Origin: Lunatimonas sp.
Lineage (GTDB): Bacteria > Bacteroidota > Bacteroidia > Cytophagales > Cyclobacteriaceae
Direction of reading: 5' to 3'
Length of the DNA stretch: 64,000 bases
Assembly (NCBI RefSeq): GCF_020832325.1
Contig: NZ_JAFIEU010000013.1
Location: 1 to 64,000 of the forward strand
In this document: positions 29,801-38,468 of the stretch, in pieces
Numbering within the stretch: the stretch's first letter is position 1
Layout of the letters: each line of letters begins with the position of its first letter
Notes under the pieces: generated by a model
Told to the model about the DNA's origin: nothing
Seen by the model: the letters and a program-made list of their open reading frames with translations, nothing else
Databases searched by the model: none
Made by a program: the position numbers and the translations under genes

Positions 29801-32800
29801 CCAATTTAGTAGTTCGTGCCACTGACCTCGGCGGGTATTTTATCGAGCAAACCTTTTCAGTTACTGTCGAGCAGGATAAGGAGGTTATTCTGCGAATCAA
29901 TGCCGGAGGCCCGTTGATTCCTGATCAATCGGGAGGGGTAGATTGGTTAGCCAATTCGGTAAATGGTGCATTTCAAACCGAGTTTTACAAAGTTAGTTCG
30001 GGCTCCAATTCAGGGCATAGTTTTGATCCCGCTAACCGCCATGCTTCTATTCCAACGTATATTTCCGATGCCCTGTATACCGCTATTTTTTCCAGAGAAC
30101 GGTACAATCAAGGTGGAGGTCAGATGGTATTTGAAATTCCGGTGCCAGACGGAGATTATACAGTAAATCTATACATGGGTAATGGCTTCGATGGGACAGC
30201 AAACGTGACCAATCGCGTATTCAGCATCATGATTGAAGACGAACTGGTAGAGTCAAATTTAGATCTAGTAGCGAGATATGGCCACAGGGTGGGTGCAATG
30301 CAACAATACCCAGTTCGGGTTACAGACGGAGCCATCAACATTACTTTCATAAATAACATACAAAGCCCGCTTGTAAATGCTATTGAAATCTGGGGTAAGC
30401 CAATACAAACACCGATACTTGTCGAGCCCGTTGGTGATCAATTGTCCTTTATGGGTGAAGAGTTGGATGGTAGCCTATTTGTCAAAGCCTCTGGGGGTGA
30501 TGGTCAGCTGTCATATAAGGCAGTAGGCTTACCACCTGGGTTAGACATCGAGCCGACGAATGGTACAATATATGGTGTGATCGCTGAGAATGCCATTGGG
30601 AATAGTCCTTATCGCGTAACAATTACCGTAGATGATTCGGATGAAATCAGTTCAGATGCCGTGTCCTTTAATTTTAACTGGACTATCAGTCCTCCGATTT
30701 CACAGCTGAATTGGAACGTGAAAAATGAATCTACTGCCTATACCGCAAGACATGAAAATGCTTTTGTACAGGCAGGAGACCGGTTTTACTTAATGGGTGG
30801 CCGTGAAAATGCACTAACCATAGATGTATATGACTATTCGGAGGATCGATGGGAGGCATTGGTCAATGTAAGCCCTCATCCGTTTAATCATTTTCAAGCT
30901 ACAGAATACAAGGGTTTGATATGGGTCATTGGTGCGTTTAAATCAAATAATTTCCCAAATGAGGTGCCTGCAGAACATGTTTGGGCCTTTGATCCTGTAG
31001 CAAAGCGATGGATTCAAGGTCCGGAGATTCCAGAGTCACGAAGGAGGGGTTCCGCAGGATTAGTTCTTTACAACGATAAGTTTTATGTGATAAGCGGAAA
31101 TAAGCTAGGTCACGAAGGTGGAGCAGTAAATTATTTTGATGAGTTTGATCCAGCTACAGGCCGATGGAGAGTATTGGCAGATGCTCCAAGAGCCCGAGAT
31201 CATTTCTATGCAACGGTTGTGGGTAATAATATGTATGTTGTTGGCGGAAGAACTATTGGTGGACCGGGAGGGGTATTTGGACCACTTATCCAGCAAATAG
31301 ATGTTTACAACTTTGCTGAGAACACTTGGTCCACCTTGGATCCTTCCAAGAATATTCCTACACCAAGAGCGGGTGCTATTACCAACAATTACTTTAACAA
31401 GGTGATTATAGCTGGTGGTGAAACCCCTACTCCAGGTCCAGCGTTGGCTACAACGGAGGTGTTTGATCCGGTAACGCAAGAATGGGAGCAAATCAGTAAC
31501 CTTAATTTTCCGCGACATGGGACACAAGGCATTGTGTCTGGAAACGGGCTCTATGTTGCAGCCGGATCACCCAACCGGGGAGGAGGACAACAGCGCAATA
31601 TGGAGTATTTTGGGTTTGATCAACCAAAAGGAAGTCCATTGCGAGCCAGTGAGCTGGTTTTTGAAAGCACAATTAATGTAAAAGCAGGAGAGCGCGTAAA
31701 AGTCCAACTGGAGGCGAAAAATGGTAACCAAGCTATCTATATTCGCTCAATTAAGCTTATTAACGATAATCAAGCGAACTTTGCACTGCGAGGATTGGGC
31801 TTGGAACATGCTATTATCCAACCAAATGGAGGGCTGGAATTTGAACTTGAATATATAGGGACCGAGTTGGAGAACGTTGCGCAGTTGGAAATTACAAAAG
31901 GGGATATGACAAAAGAAGTTATTGACCTGGTAGCTGATGGAACTTACGAGGAGATCAATCTGTACTTAAATACTGGTTCAATTAATGACGTATTGTATGA
32001 GGGTGAGTTATTTCTGTCCGACACGAAATTTAACAGCTATTTTAACAATTCAACTTCTACCAACTCGAACGTAAACGCAAGTGCGATTCCTATTTTCCAG
32101 TCTCATCGATTCGGTCCACAGGTAAGCTATACCGTTCCAGTTCCAAATGGAATCTATAGGGTTACAACCTATCACAATGAAACTTACTTTGGGATCAACG
32201 GCCCTGCCGCACAGCCAGGAAGGAGGGTGTTTTCAATTTCATTAGAAGGTCAGGTTGTTAAAAGTAATTTGGATTTATTTATTGAAAATGGCAATCGCCC
32301 GGTCATTTTGGAGTTTTCAGATATAGAAGTTACGGATGGCTTTATCAATTTGGATATGGTCGCTAGTGTGAACAATGCCACTATATCGGCTCTTTCGATA
32401 CAAAACCAAGGTAGGCTAAATGCACGCCCTGTTCCGAGAATATCCGTGTCCGAGTCAAGCGGTTCGGCGCCACTACAAATTCAGTTTGATGGCAGTGGGT
32501 CCGAAGGTCAAGGCCAGCTATCGTATGTGTGGGATTTTGGCGATGGAACGATGTCTGTTGATCCTAGCCCGGTTCATACATTTGAGAATCCAGGTACCTA
32601 TGGAGTTCTTCTGACCGTCCAGGACCAATTAGGACGTACCGCATCGGAAAGTATTGAAATAACGGTTGTAAACCCTGCTTTGGAATTCGGGCTTTATCTA
32701 AATACTGGGACCAATGCCACAGTCAGTTATCAGGGAGTCAGTTTTGTAGGAGATAGTCCTTTGTCATCTTACTACGGAGAATCTTTCTCCAGAACGAATA

Positions 32801-34929
32801 CAGCTGTAAGTGATATTCCTCTTTATCAGTCACATAGGTTTGCTACGACCTTGAATTATTCGATTCCGGTTCCAAATGGTGTATACACTATAAAAACATA
32901 CCACAACGAGTTTTACTTTGGCAAAACAGTTTCTAACACGGGACCTGGCAGACGTGTATTCGACATATTCCTTGAGGGGCAGCGGGTGAAGCAAAATTTC
33001 GACCTTTTTGTGGAAGCGAGTAATCAATCCATAGAATTGGTTTTTGAGAATGTTTTGGTAAGCGATGGAATATTGAATCTTGATTTGATTGCAAGTGCTA
33101 ATTCAGCCAGTATTTCTGGAATTTCGATAGAATTGGTTCCTTCAGGAGTAGTTTTACCTGTTGCAATTGCGGTATCATCACGGACATCCGGGACAGCACC
33201 GTTGACGGTTCAGTTTGAAGGAAGTGGTTCTTCGGGTCAGGGGGATTTGACCTACAATTGGCAATTCGGTAATCTTGGCCAATCTTCTGAGATGAACCCG
33301 TCTTTTGTCTTTTCCGAACCTGGAACCTATGAGGTCGTACTTACGGTGACAGATGGATCTGGTAGATCTTCTTCGAGTGCGGTATCAGTCATGGTAAGTC
33401 CGCCGATTGGATCGTTCACTAGATTTATCAATACAGGGGCATCTACTACTGTGCAGTATCTAGGAAATACATTCGTCGCTGAAAGCCAGACCCCCGGTAT
33501 TTATTCAGAGTCGTTTAATCGGGTGGTGAGTACGATGAGTTCTGAGCCATTATTTCAATCGCATCGTTTCTTTACACAATTGCATTATGAGATACCGGTG
33601 CCAAATGGAACCTACACAGTTCAAACTCACCATAATGAATTCTATTTTGGAAAAACAACTGCTACCACCGGTTCGGGTAGACGTGTTTTTGATATACTTC
33701 TGGAAGGGCAACTGGTAAAAGATGATTTTGACATATTTGTAGAATCAAACAATCAACCGATCACGTTGACATTTACCAATGTGATGGTTACTGATGGTGT
33801 CCTGAATTTGAGTATGATTGCAAGTGCAAACAACGCTTCAATTTCTGGAATCTCCATTATTTCTGAAAATAGCTTTACTCCTCTCAAAGCCGTTGCTGAA
33901 TCTATCACAAAAAGTGGTGTGGTTCCTCTTGTAGTAGCATTTAACGGAGGAAACTCAACCGGTGAAGGACCACTTGATTTTCATTGGGATTTTGGAGATG
34001 GTACATCGTCGGATTTGGTAGCGGTAACTAAAATTTATACGATTCCTGGTGTATACCCTGTCACGTTGACGGTATCCAATGGAGTTGGAGAAATTTCCAC
34101 TGCTTCGCTTGAAATAGCTGTTTTGGGCTCGGAGCCACTTAGCCAATGGCATTACAATACGGGCAGCGGGAATACTGTTACTTGGAACGGGATTGATTAC
34201 GTAGGGGATTTGCTTACCCCTTCGATATACTCTAGTAACAGCACCTATTCCAATACGGCAGCAAGTTCCAATCCACTGTTCCAGACAGAACGTTTCGCGG
34301 CTAATTTGGCATATTCGATTCCAGTAGAAAATGGAATTTACACCGTCAAGACATACCACAACGAACTTTGGTTCGGGAAAAGAGGACCTGCCGCCGCACC
34401 AGGTCTAAGAGTTTTTGATATTTTCATTGAAGGTCAGCTATTGAAAGATAACTTTGACATATACGTAGAGGGGAACAATGAACCTACTGAGATTGTCTTT
34501 GAAGGTATTATTGTCAGTGATGGCAAATTAGATATAAACATGGTTAGAGAGGCAAATAACGCCAATATATCTGGGCTATCCATTGTTCAAATGGCCGCAT
34601 TGTCGGGCAATGAACGAGTAGTAACCAGTCCCCGCGTGAGTGTGAATCGGCTGGATATTCCTCCTGGAAAAGACCAAGGTGGTTTGGCTACGTTATATCC
34701 AAATCCAAGCAGGGACTTTGTAACCCTTGACATTCCAGCGTCTCTCGAAGTCAATCAAATCCTGGTTTCTGATATGCAAGGACGCATTGTTTCCAATCGT
34801 GGCAACGGTGAGATTCTTAGTGGATCCGTCACAATTGGACTGGAGTCGTTGAGTGCCGGGGTGTATACGGTGCACTTGGTGTCCGATTCGGCGCATGTAC
34901 AAGCCCTAAGGCTGTTGATTCGGAAGTAG
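26878..34929 (+). CDS. Giant secreted multidomain protein: propeller, malectin, Kelch and PKD domains, T9SS sorting domain
   Basis: The 2683-residue protein has a signal peptide (about 1-21). Approximate order: a beta-propeller resembling soluble quinoprotein glucose dehydrogenase (30-580); an Asp-rich thrombospondin type 3-like calcium segment (585-655); a lectin-like region; malectin-like domain 1 (about 1000-1180); an Ig-like domain; a Kelch propeller (about 1285-1580); then malectin domains near 1692, 1935, 2179 and 2418 alternating with PKD domains near 1847, 2092 and 2332. The end (from about 2595, with LYPNPSRDF and a final lysine) is a type IX sorting domain, so it is secreted and probably attached to the surface. 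Malectin and PKD domains bind carbohydrate and act as spacers, so a glycan-handling role is likely; catalysis is unproven. It stands alone, insulated by terminators downstream. Confidence 0.85.
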   Translation: MRVLVNSLLIFILTLTSTYSQNISFSQSSLNFKNFTPINAGTSLKFGPDERLYVSQLNGDIKVYTITRDLGNEYSVLAEETLGSIKSIPNYDDNGLHAFDKRGNRQITGITVVGTASNPVLYVTSSDPKWGGPSGDKGLDTNSGVISRITWTGSEWETVDLVRGLPRSEENHSINGIEFTQIKGKPFLLVAVGGFTNAGSPSKNFAYITEYALSAAILSVDLNAIEGLVTKVDPFSGRKYKYDIPTLDDPSRPNVNGIYNPNDPNYDGIDVNDPFGGNNGLNMGMIVEGGPVQIFSAGYRNSYDLVVTESGKVYATDNGANINWGGLPENEGNPALVSNRYLPAEPGGSPLNKTASGEYVDNRDHLLMITSNIDDYQFGGFYGGHPTPIRANPGSPYVKGAPFPFDPQGAGLYTHFSIDGVLPSFTPVDFFRTKILEPVAPGSPGFNEYAATSLPANWPPVPAIFANPAEADFIAPSLPNSNGPQPVIVTPFPNNSNGIDEYKASNFGGVMKGSLIVGKNEGQLHLINLNEDGSLKSAEFNKFNLNGGNALGIACNGDSDIFPGTIWVATFDNRIVVLTPADNVICIDVEDPDFDPNADYDFDGYTNQDELDNGSDYCSGASVPNDYDRDFVSDLNDLDDDGDGILDEDDPFQLGDPRDLPINNELFTNQRDNRDRENGYLGLGLTGFMNNGAPNPNWMNWLDKGDSTPGPPDIYGGTAGAIQVSMTGGTANGSVNTQEKGFQFGVNVSNATGPFSISSGLIGLSSPGQLYDFDGNGEVGIQMGDGTQSNFIKLVFTHEGLLVSQENNDLQVGSPILYAIPTNARPDSNTLIELSFDVDPVAGTVKPFVKFGEDTRIQVAEIMATGRVLQAIQQSEIPLAIGIYGTSNDWSKSFIGVWNFFRVSGEQPFVIRSLPNFSRLFDDPDLLIDLSEYFDDNGGVDNLVYSIVGNSNQKFEPSINGELLTVGLPNDAVSTNLVVRATDLGGYFIEQTFSVTVEQDKEVILRINAGGPLIPDQSGGVDWLANSVNGAFQTEFYKVSSGSNSGHSFDPANRHASIPTYISDALYTAIFSRERYNQGGGQMVFEIPVPDGDYTVNLYMGNGFDGTANVTNRVFSIMIEDELVESNLDLVARYGHRVGAMQQYPVRVTDGAINITFINNIQSPLVNAIEIWGKPIQTPILVEPVGDQLSFMGEELDGSLFVKASGGDGQLSYKAVGLPPGLDIEPTNGTIYGVIAENAIGNSPYRVTITVDDSDEISSDAVSFNFNWTISPPISQLNWNVKNESTAYTARHENAFVQAGDRFYLMGGRENALTIDVYDYSEDRWEALVNVSPHPFNHFQATEYKGLIWVIGAFKSNNFPNEVPAEHVWAFDPVAKRWIQGPEIPESRRRGSAGLVLYNDKFYVISGNKLGHEGGAVNYFDEFDPATGRWRVLADAPRARDHFYATVVGNNMYVVGGRTIGGPGGVFGPLIQQIDVYNFAENTWSTLDPSKNIPTPRAGAITNNYFNKVIIAGGETPTPGPALATTEVFDPVTQEWEQISNLNFPRHGTQGIVSGNGLYVAAGSPNRGGGQQRNMEYFGFDQPKGSPLRASELVFESTINVKAGERVKVQLEAKNGNQAIYIRSIKLINDNQANFALRGLGLEHAIIQPNGGLEFELEYIGTELENVAQLEITKGDMTKEVIDLVADGTYEEINLYLNTGSINDVLYEGELFLSDTKFNSYFNNSTSTNSNVNASAIPIFQSHRFGPQVSYTVPVPNGIYRVTTYHNETYFGINGPAAQPGRRVFSISLEGQVVKSNLDLFIENGNRPVILEFSDIEVTDGFINLDMVASVNNATISALSIQNQGRLNARPVPRISVSESSGSAPLQIQFDGSGSEGQGQLSYVWDFGDGTMSVDPSPVHTFENPGTYGVLLTVQDQLGRTASESIEITVVNPALEFGLYLNTGTNATVSYQGVSFVGDSPLSSYYGESFSRTNTAVSDIPLYQSHRFATTLNYSIPVPNGVYTIKTYHNEFYFGKTVSNTGPGRRVFDIFLEGQRVKQNFDLFVEASNQSIELVFENVLVSDGILNLDLIASANSASISGISIELVPSGVVLPVAIAVSSRTSGTAPLTVQFEGSGSSGQGDLTYNWQFGNLGQSSEMNPSFVFSEPGTYEVVLTVTDGSGRSSSSAVSVMVSPPIGSFTRFINTGASTTVQYLGNTFVAESQTPGIYSESFNRVVSTMSSEPLFQSHRFFTQLHYEIPVPNGTYTVQTHHNEFYFGKTTATTGSGRRVFDILLEGQLVKDDFDIFVESNNQPITLTFTNVMVTDGVLNLSMIASANNASISGISIISENSFTPLKAVAESITKSGVVPLVVAFNGGNSTGEGPLDFHWDFGDGTSSDLVAVTKIYTIPGVYPVTLTVSNGVGEISTASLEIAVLGSEPLSQWHYNTGSGNTVTWNGIDYVGDLLTPSIYSSNSTYSNTAASSNPLFQTERFAANLAYSIPVENGIYTVKTYHNELWFGKRGPAAAPGLRVFDIFIEGQLLKDNFDIYVEGNNEPTEIVFEGIIVSDGKLDINMVREANNANISGLSIVQMAALSGNERVVTSPRVSVNRLDIPPGKDQGGLATLYPNPSRDFVTLDIPASLEVNQILVSDMQGRIVSNRGNGEILSGSVTIGLESLSAGVYTVHLVSDSAHVQALRLLIRK
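31951..34611 (+). repeat. Tandem malectin-PKD coding repeat, unit about 725 bases
   Basis: Within the giant gene, malectin-like units begin near 31951, 32680, 33412 and 34129, and PKD units fill the spaces between them. Each malectin unit repeats recognisable landmarks: LNTG or a variant, FQSHRF, VPNG.Y.V.T.HNE, a YFGK-like stretch, RRVF.I.LEGQ and a terminal ISGISI-like strand. The period of roughly 725 bases (about 241 residues) points to internal duplication. The copies have diverged at the DNA level, so the duplication is not recent. Confidence 0.8.
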
Positions 34930-35007
34930 GGTACACGAGTGCAGTACCAACCATGGTATTCGTAGGCCTATTGTTTTTTTGCTTTTAGTATTTCCTAACT
35001 CCTGAAG

Positions 35008-35041
35008 ACCGGTCCAACAACGATTCGTTGGACCGGTTTTT
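35008..35041 (+). terminator. Intrinsic terminator of the giant gene
   Basis: Perfect 11-bp arms, ACCGGTCCAAC (35008-35018) and GTTGGACCGGT (35027-35037), are followed by TTTT. It lies about 80 bases after the stop codon. Confidence 0.85.
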
Positions 35042-35053
35042 CGTTTGGTTGCA

Positions 35054-35077
35054 CCGGGATGATCCCGGAATTTTTTT
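35054..35077 (+). terminator. Second, tandem intrinsic terminator
   Basis: A compact stem, CCGGGA-TGA-TCCCGG (35054-35068), is followed by AA and seven T residues (35071-35077). Together with the terminator at 35008 it insulates the feo promoter from upstream readthrough. Confidence 0.6.
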
Positions 35078-35084
35078 ACCTGAA

Positions 35085-35116
35085 TTTGGGTTGAATGGAA
35101 TAATGGATTAATTTTG
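35085..35116 (+). promoter_or_regulatory. Consensus Bacteroidota promoter for feoAB
   Basis: TTTG at 35085-35088, a 20-base spacer and TAATTTTG at 35109-35116 match the TTTG / TAnnTTTG consensus exactly. The predicted start of transcription is roughly 35 bases before the feoA ATG. No clear iron-regulator box was identified. Confidence 0.6.
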
Positions 35117-35156
35117 ACTTAATCTTAATAAAAGTATTGAACCTCGTTGCTGTCTC

Positions 35157-35387
35157 ATGCTGAAAACCTCAAATATTCCGACGGGAATCCGATATAAGAT
35201 CAAGGAAATTACAGACTCATCCCTTGCTATTAATTTTCTGGAGATAGGCATTCTCCCTGGTAAATCTCTGGAACTGGTACAACGAGCACCCTTCGGAGGC
35301 CCTCTAGCCTTTCTGGTTGGTGACAACTTGATTGCACTGCGAGCCGACGAGGCAAATCTGGTAATCGTGGAAGCAGACAATTCCTGA
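35157..35387 (+). CDS. feoA: FeoA ferrous iron transport accessory protein
   Basis: This 76-residue SH3-like protein has the FeoA pattern: an early G-x-R-Y-K-I-K-E-I segment, then LEIGILPG and a final FLVGDNLIALRADEANLV strand pair. FeoA is a small cytoplasmic protein needed for FeoB-driven Fe(II) uptake, thought to act on FeoB. It starts about 40 bases after a consensus promoter, and feoB starts 4 bases after its stop codon, so the two are one operon. Length is normal. Confidence 0.92.
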   Translation: MLKTSNIPTGIRYKIKEITDSSLAINFLEIGILPGKSLELVQRAPFGGPLAFLVGDNLIALRADEANLVIVEADNS

Positions 35388-35391
35388 TGCA

Positions 35392-37515
35392 ATGGATAAA
35401 ATCCAATCAGGCAAGCAGATTAAGTCTATCGCCATTATTGGCAATCCAAATGTAGGCAAATCCAGCATCTTTAATCAGCTTACAGGATTGAGTCAGAAAA
35501 TTGGCAACTATCCCGGCGTGACTGTGGATAAGATGGTCGGTACAATCCGACGTGGTACCGATGTCTATCAATTGATTGATCTGCCAGGCACCTACAGTTT
35601 ATATCCTAAATCCGAGGACGAGGAAATTGCGCACCGGGTACTCAATGGACTAGGAGAGGAAAAGCCCGATGGTGTTCTGGTGATATTGGACGCCTGTAAC
35701 TTGGAAAGGAGCCTTTTGCTGGGTACTCAAGTGATGGATCTGGGCATTCCGATGGCCTTTTTGGTCAATATGAAAGACCTTGCTTACGAAAAGGGCATCG
35801 AAATCAAGGTATTTGAGCTTTACAAGCACTTGGGTGTGCCGTTGATTTTGACGGATGCCCGTAAGAACGAGGGTATTGATTCCATTAAGGAGTTGATTTT
35901 CTCCAATAGATTTGAAACTGCCCCACCCCTGATCGATGTAGAACGCTACATGCCTGCGCCATTGATTGCATCCGTACAGGAAAAATATGGTCTAAAATCG
36001 ACGTATCAGGCGTTTCAACTGCTGGTCTTTTCGGCCAAGAATCACTCACTACCTGTGTCGGATCGTCTTTGGCTGGCTGACCAATCCGAAAAAGAGGGAC
36101 TTGATCTCGAAAAACTGCAAGTAGCAGAAACGGTGGAGCGGTATCAGAAAATTTCCACTATACTTGCGAAATGCGTTACCAAGAGCCCAGAAAAGCGAAA
36201 AGGGATAACGTTGGCTTTAGATAGGATAATGCTTCATCCTGTTGGCGGGTACATCGTCTTTTTGGCTATCATGCTGTTGGTTTTCCAGGCTATTTTCGCC
36301 TGGGCGGAGGTGCCCATGGACTGGATAGATGTGGGGTTTGCCTCATTGGGATCTTGGGTTTACGAGACATTTCCGCCTGGGGTATTTACAGATTTATTGG
36401 CTGAGGGGGTGATCCCTGGAATAGGTGGTATCCTCATTTTTATACCACAGATTGCCTTGCTTTTCGGGTTTTTGGCGTTTTTGGAAGACACAGGCTACCT
36501 GTCACGGGTTGTATTCCTCATGGACCGAATCATGAAGCCGTTTGGTTTGCACGGCAAAAGTGTGGTTCCGTTGATATCCGGCATGGCTTGTGCCATTCCG
36601 GGCATTATGGCAGCCCGAAACATCAGCAGTAACAAGGAGCGATTGATTACCATACTGGTGACCCCATGGATGAGCTGTTCCGCCAGACTTCCGGTCTATA
36701 TTATTTTGATAGGGTTAACGGTGCCAGCCGACCCGTTTTGGGGCATCAACATGCAGGCGATCGCTTTGTTGCTAATGTATTTATTGGGCATAGCGGCTAC
36801 GCTCTTGGGCGCCTTAGCGTTAAAGTACATACTCAAGAAAGGGGAGAAGAGTTTTTTAATTTGCGATTTACCGATTTACCGCATGCCTAGGTGGAGGGCT
36901 GTGCTGCTCACCATGTTCAGCAAGTCCAAGGTTTTTGTCTTGGAGGCTGGAAAGGTTATTTTTTCCATTTCCATTGTGCTTTGGGTATTGGCTTCCTACG
37001 GCCCCAACTCTCGCATGGAGCCGTTAATAGCGGAAAGGGAGGCAGCGTTTTCCGCTGCTGCGGAGGAGGAAATCGAAGATCTGGAGGATTTTTACGCTTC
37101 TAAAGAGCTGGAAAATTCATACATAGGCATTATGGGAAAGGCCATTGAGCCGGCCATACGCCCTTTGGGGTATGACTGGAAAATAGGCATCGCGCTTATC
37201 ACTTCTTTTGCAGCAAGGGAGGTTTTTGTCGCTACGATCGCAACCATCTACAGTATCGGTGGGGACGTGGAGGATGAGCTTACCATTCGGGAAAAACTGG
37301 CCCAAGAAACCCGAGCAGGCACAGAGGAGAGAGTGTTTAATCGGGCAACTGGATTTTCTTTGATGGTGTTTTACGCCTTTGCTATGCAATGCATGAGTAC
37401 ATTGGCGGTGGTGTACCGGGAAACAAAGAGTTGGAAGTGGCCTATTTTGCAGACGATCATCATGACGGCCGTCGCTTACTTCTCCGCCTTGCTTACCTAT
37501 CAACTGTTTAGCTAA
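35392..37515 (+). CDS. feoB: FeoB ferrous iron transporter
   Basis: The 707-residue protein combines an N-terminal G domain with a membrane domain. G1 is GNPNVGKSS (about residues 17-25), G3 is DLPGTYSL and G4 is NMKD. From about residue 280 there are several transmembrane helices carrying the two Gate-like motifs, SGMACAIPGIMAARNI and PWMSCSARLPVY, whose cysteines are thought to line the Fe(II) path. FeoB imports ferrous iron across the inner membrane with nucleotide hydrolysis. It sits between feoA and a small Cys-rich partner gene, the usual Bacteroidota arrangement. No part appears missing. Confidence 0.95.
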   Translation: MDKIQSGKQIKSIAIIGNPNVGKSSIFNQLTGLSQKIGNYPGVTVDKMVGTIRRGTDVYQLIDLPGTYSLYPKSEDEEIAHRVLNGLGEEKPDGVLVILDACNLERSLLLGTQVMDLGIPMAFLVNMKDLAYEKGIEIKVFELYKHLGVPLILTDARKNEGIDSIKELIFSNRFETAPPLIDVERYMPAPLIASVQEKYGLKSTYQAFQLLVFSAKNHSLPVSDRLWLADQSEKEGLDLEKLQVAETVERYQKISTILAKCVTKSPEKRKGITLALDRIMLHPVGGYIVFLAIMLLVFQAIFAWAEVPMDWIDVGFASLGSWVYETFPPGVFTDLLAEGVIPGIGGILIFIPQIALLFGFLAFLEDTGYLSRVVFLMDRIMKPFGLHGKSVVPLISGMACAIPGIMAARNISSNKERLITILVTPWMSCSARLPVYIILIGLTVPADPFWGINMQAIALLLMYLLGIAATLLGALALKYILKKGEKSFLICDLPIYRMPRWRAVLLTMFSKSKVFVLEAGKVIFSISIVLWVLASYGPNSRMEPLIAEREAAFSAAAEEEIEDLEDFYASKELENSYIGIMGKAIEPAIRPLGYDWKIGIALITSFAAREVFVATIATIYSIGGDVEDELTIREKLAQETRAGTEERVFNRATGFSLMVFYAFAMQCMSTLAVVYRETKSWKWPILQTIIMTAVAYFSALLTYQLFS

Positions 37516-37525
37516 TTCCTATTCT

Positions 37526-37654
37526 ATGAACTGGCAGGAAATACTTGTTGCGTTACTCTTTCTGACGGTAATTTCAAGCTGGATTTACCGGCAGTTTTTT
37601 CGAAAAAATTCCAAAGATAAGACTGGATGTGGATGTGATGCTTGTCCAAAGTAG
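37526..37654 (+). CDS. FeoB-associated Cys-rich membrane peptide
   Basis: A 42-residue frame starting 10 bases after feoB encodes one transmembrane helix (ILVALLFLTVISSWIY), a basic stretch (RQFFRKNSKDK), and a C-terminal GCGCDACPK with three cysteines. This matches the small FeoB-associated Cys-rich family that often follows feoB in Bacteroidota. It may deliver iron to the channel or protect it at the cytoplasmic face; the exact role is not settled. Its position, orientation and Cys motif make it convincing despite its size. Confidence 0.85.
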   Translation: MNWQEILVALLFLTVISSWIYRQFFRKNSKDKTGCGCDACPK

Positions 37655-37736
37655 GCGTTTACAGCTGCAGAACGTATGACCGTAAGGGCTAGGTGATTTT
37701 TTGTATATTGCGGTCGAACCAAACGGCTTGTTTCGC

Positions 37737-38468
37737 ATGAAGCCAATTTTGCTTGTAGAAGATGACCCTGTATTAAATGCAAATATCCGAGACGCCCTCG
37801 GCGAGCAGGGCTACACCGTGGAGTCGGTTTTTGACGGTGGATTGGCAGAAAGAATGTTGCAAAGAGGGGATTATTCGCTGGTAGTTTTGGATGTAAATCT
37901 TCCCGGCAAGAATGGTTTTGATCTGTGCTTGGCCTTTCGTTCCTATGAAAAACAAGTTCCGGTATTGATCTTGACCGCTTTTGATGAACTAGAAGATAAG
38001 GTGAAGGGGTACGAATCTGGAGCTGACGACTACCTGACTAAACCTTTCTACATGAGGGAGTTGATGTTGAAAATTCAAGCGCTGATAAAACGGGCGGAAT
38101 TATTACCGGAAGACCTCCGTTCCGAAAGCCGGTTGATTTTTGACGATATTGTTTTGGATAAAAAATCAAAAAAGGTAATGAGGAATGGTGTGGAGATAAA
38201 CCTCACCCCACGAGAATACCAGATTCTACACCGACTCCTGATGTCAAAAGGCGATTTAGTATCTAAAAAGGAGTTGATCAACGAAATATGGGGTCCGGTA
38301 GTGGAGGCGAATACGAACACCATAGAAGTTTATATCAATTTCCTAAGAAATAAACTGGACAAGCCCTTTGGAAAAGAGACCATACGAACCAGGGTCGGAT
38401 ATGGATACTACCTTGAATCTGATCAAGGCTGTGTAAGTAATAGGGGGGACGAACAGACAATCGAGTGA
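37737..38468 (+). CDS. OmpR-family response regulator
   Basis: The frame is open from 37701, but ATG 37737 starts right at the canonical first strand (MKPILLVEDDP). The 243-residue protein has a receiver domain with the acidic pocket at E8-D10, phosphoacceptor D52 in VVLDVNLPG and the lysine in LTKPF, then an OmpR/PhoB winged helix (about 140-230) with LTPREYQIL and RTRVGYGYYL. Its stop codon overlaps the GTG start of the kinase gene (GTGA at 38465-38468), so the pair is translationally coupled. Four phased heptamers upstream of the porin gene at 39927 are a likely binding site. The stimulus is unknown. Confidence 0.93.
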   Translation: MKPILLVEDDPVLNANIRDALGEQGYTVESVFDGGLAERMLQRGDYSLVVLDVNLPGKNGFDLCLAFRSYEKQVPVLILTAFDELEDKVKGYESGADDYLTKPFYMRELMLKIQALIKRAELLPEDLRSESRLIFDDIVLDKKSKKVMRNGVEINLTPREYQILHRLLMSKGDLVSKKELINEIWGPVVEANTNTIEVYINFLRNKLDKPFGKETIRTRVGYGYYLESDQGCVSNRGDEQTIE

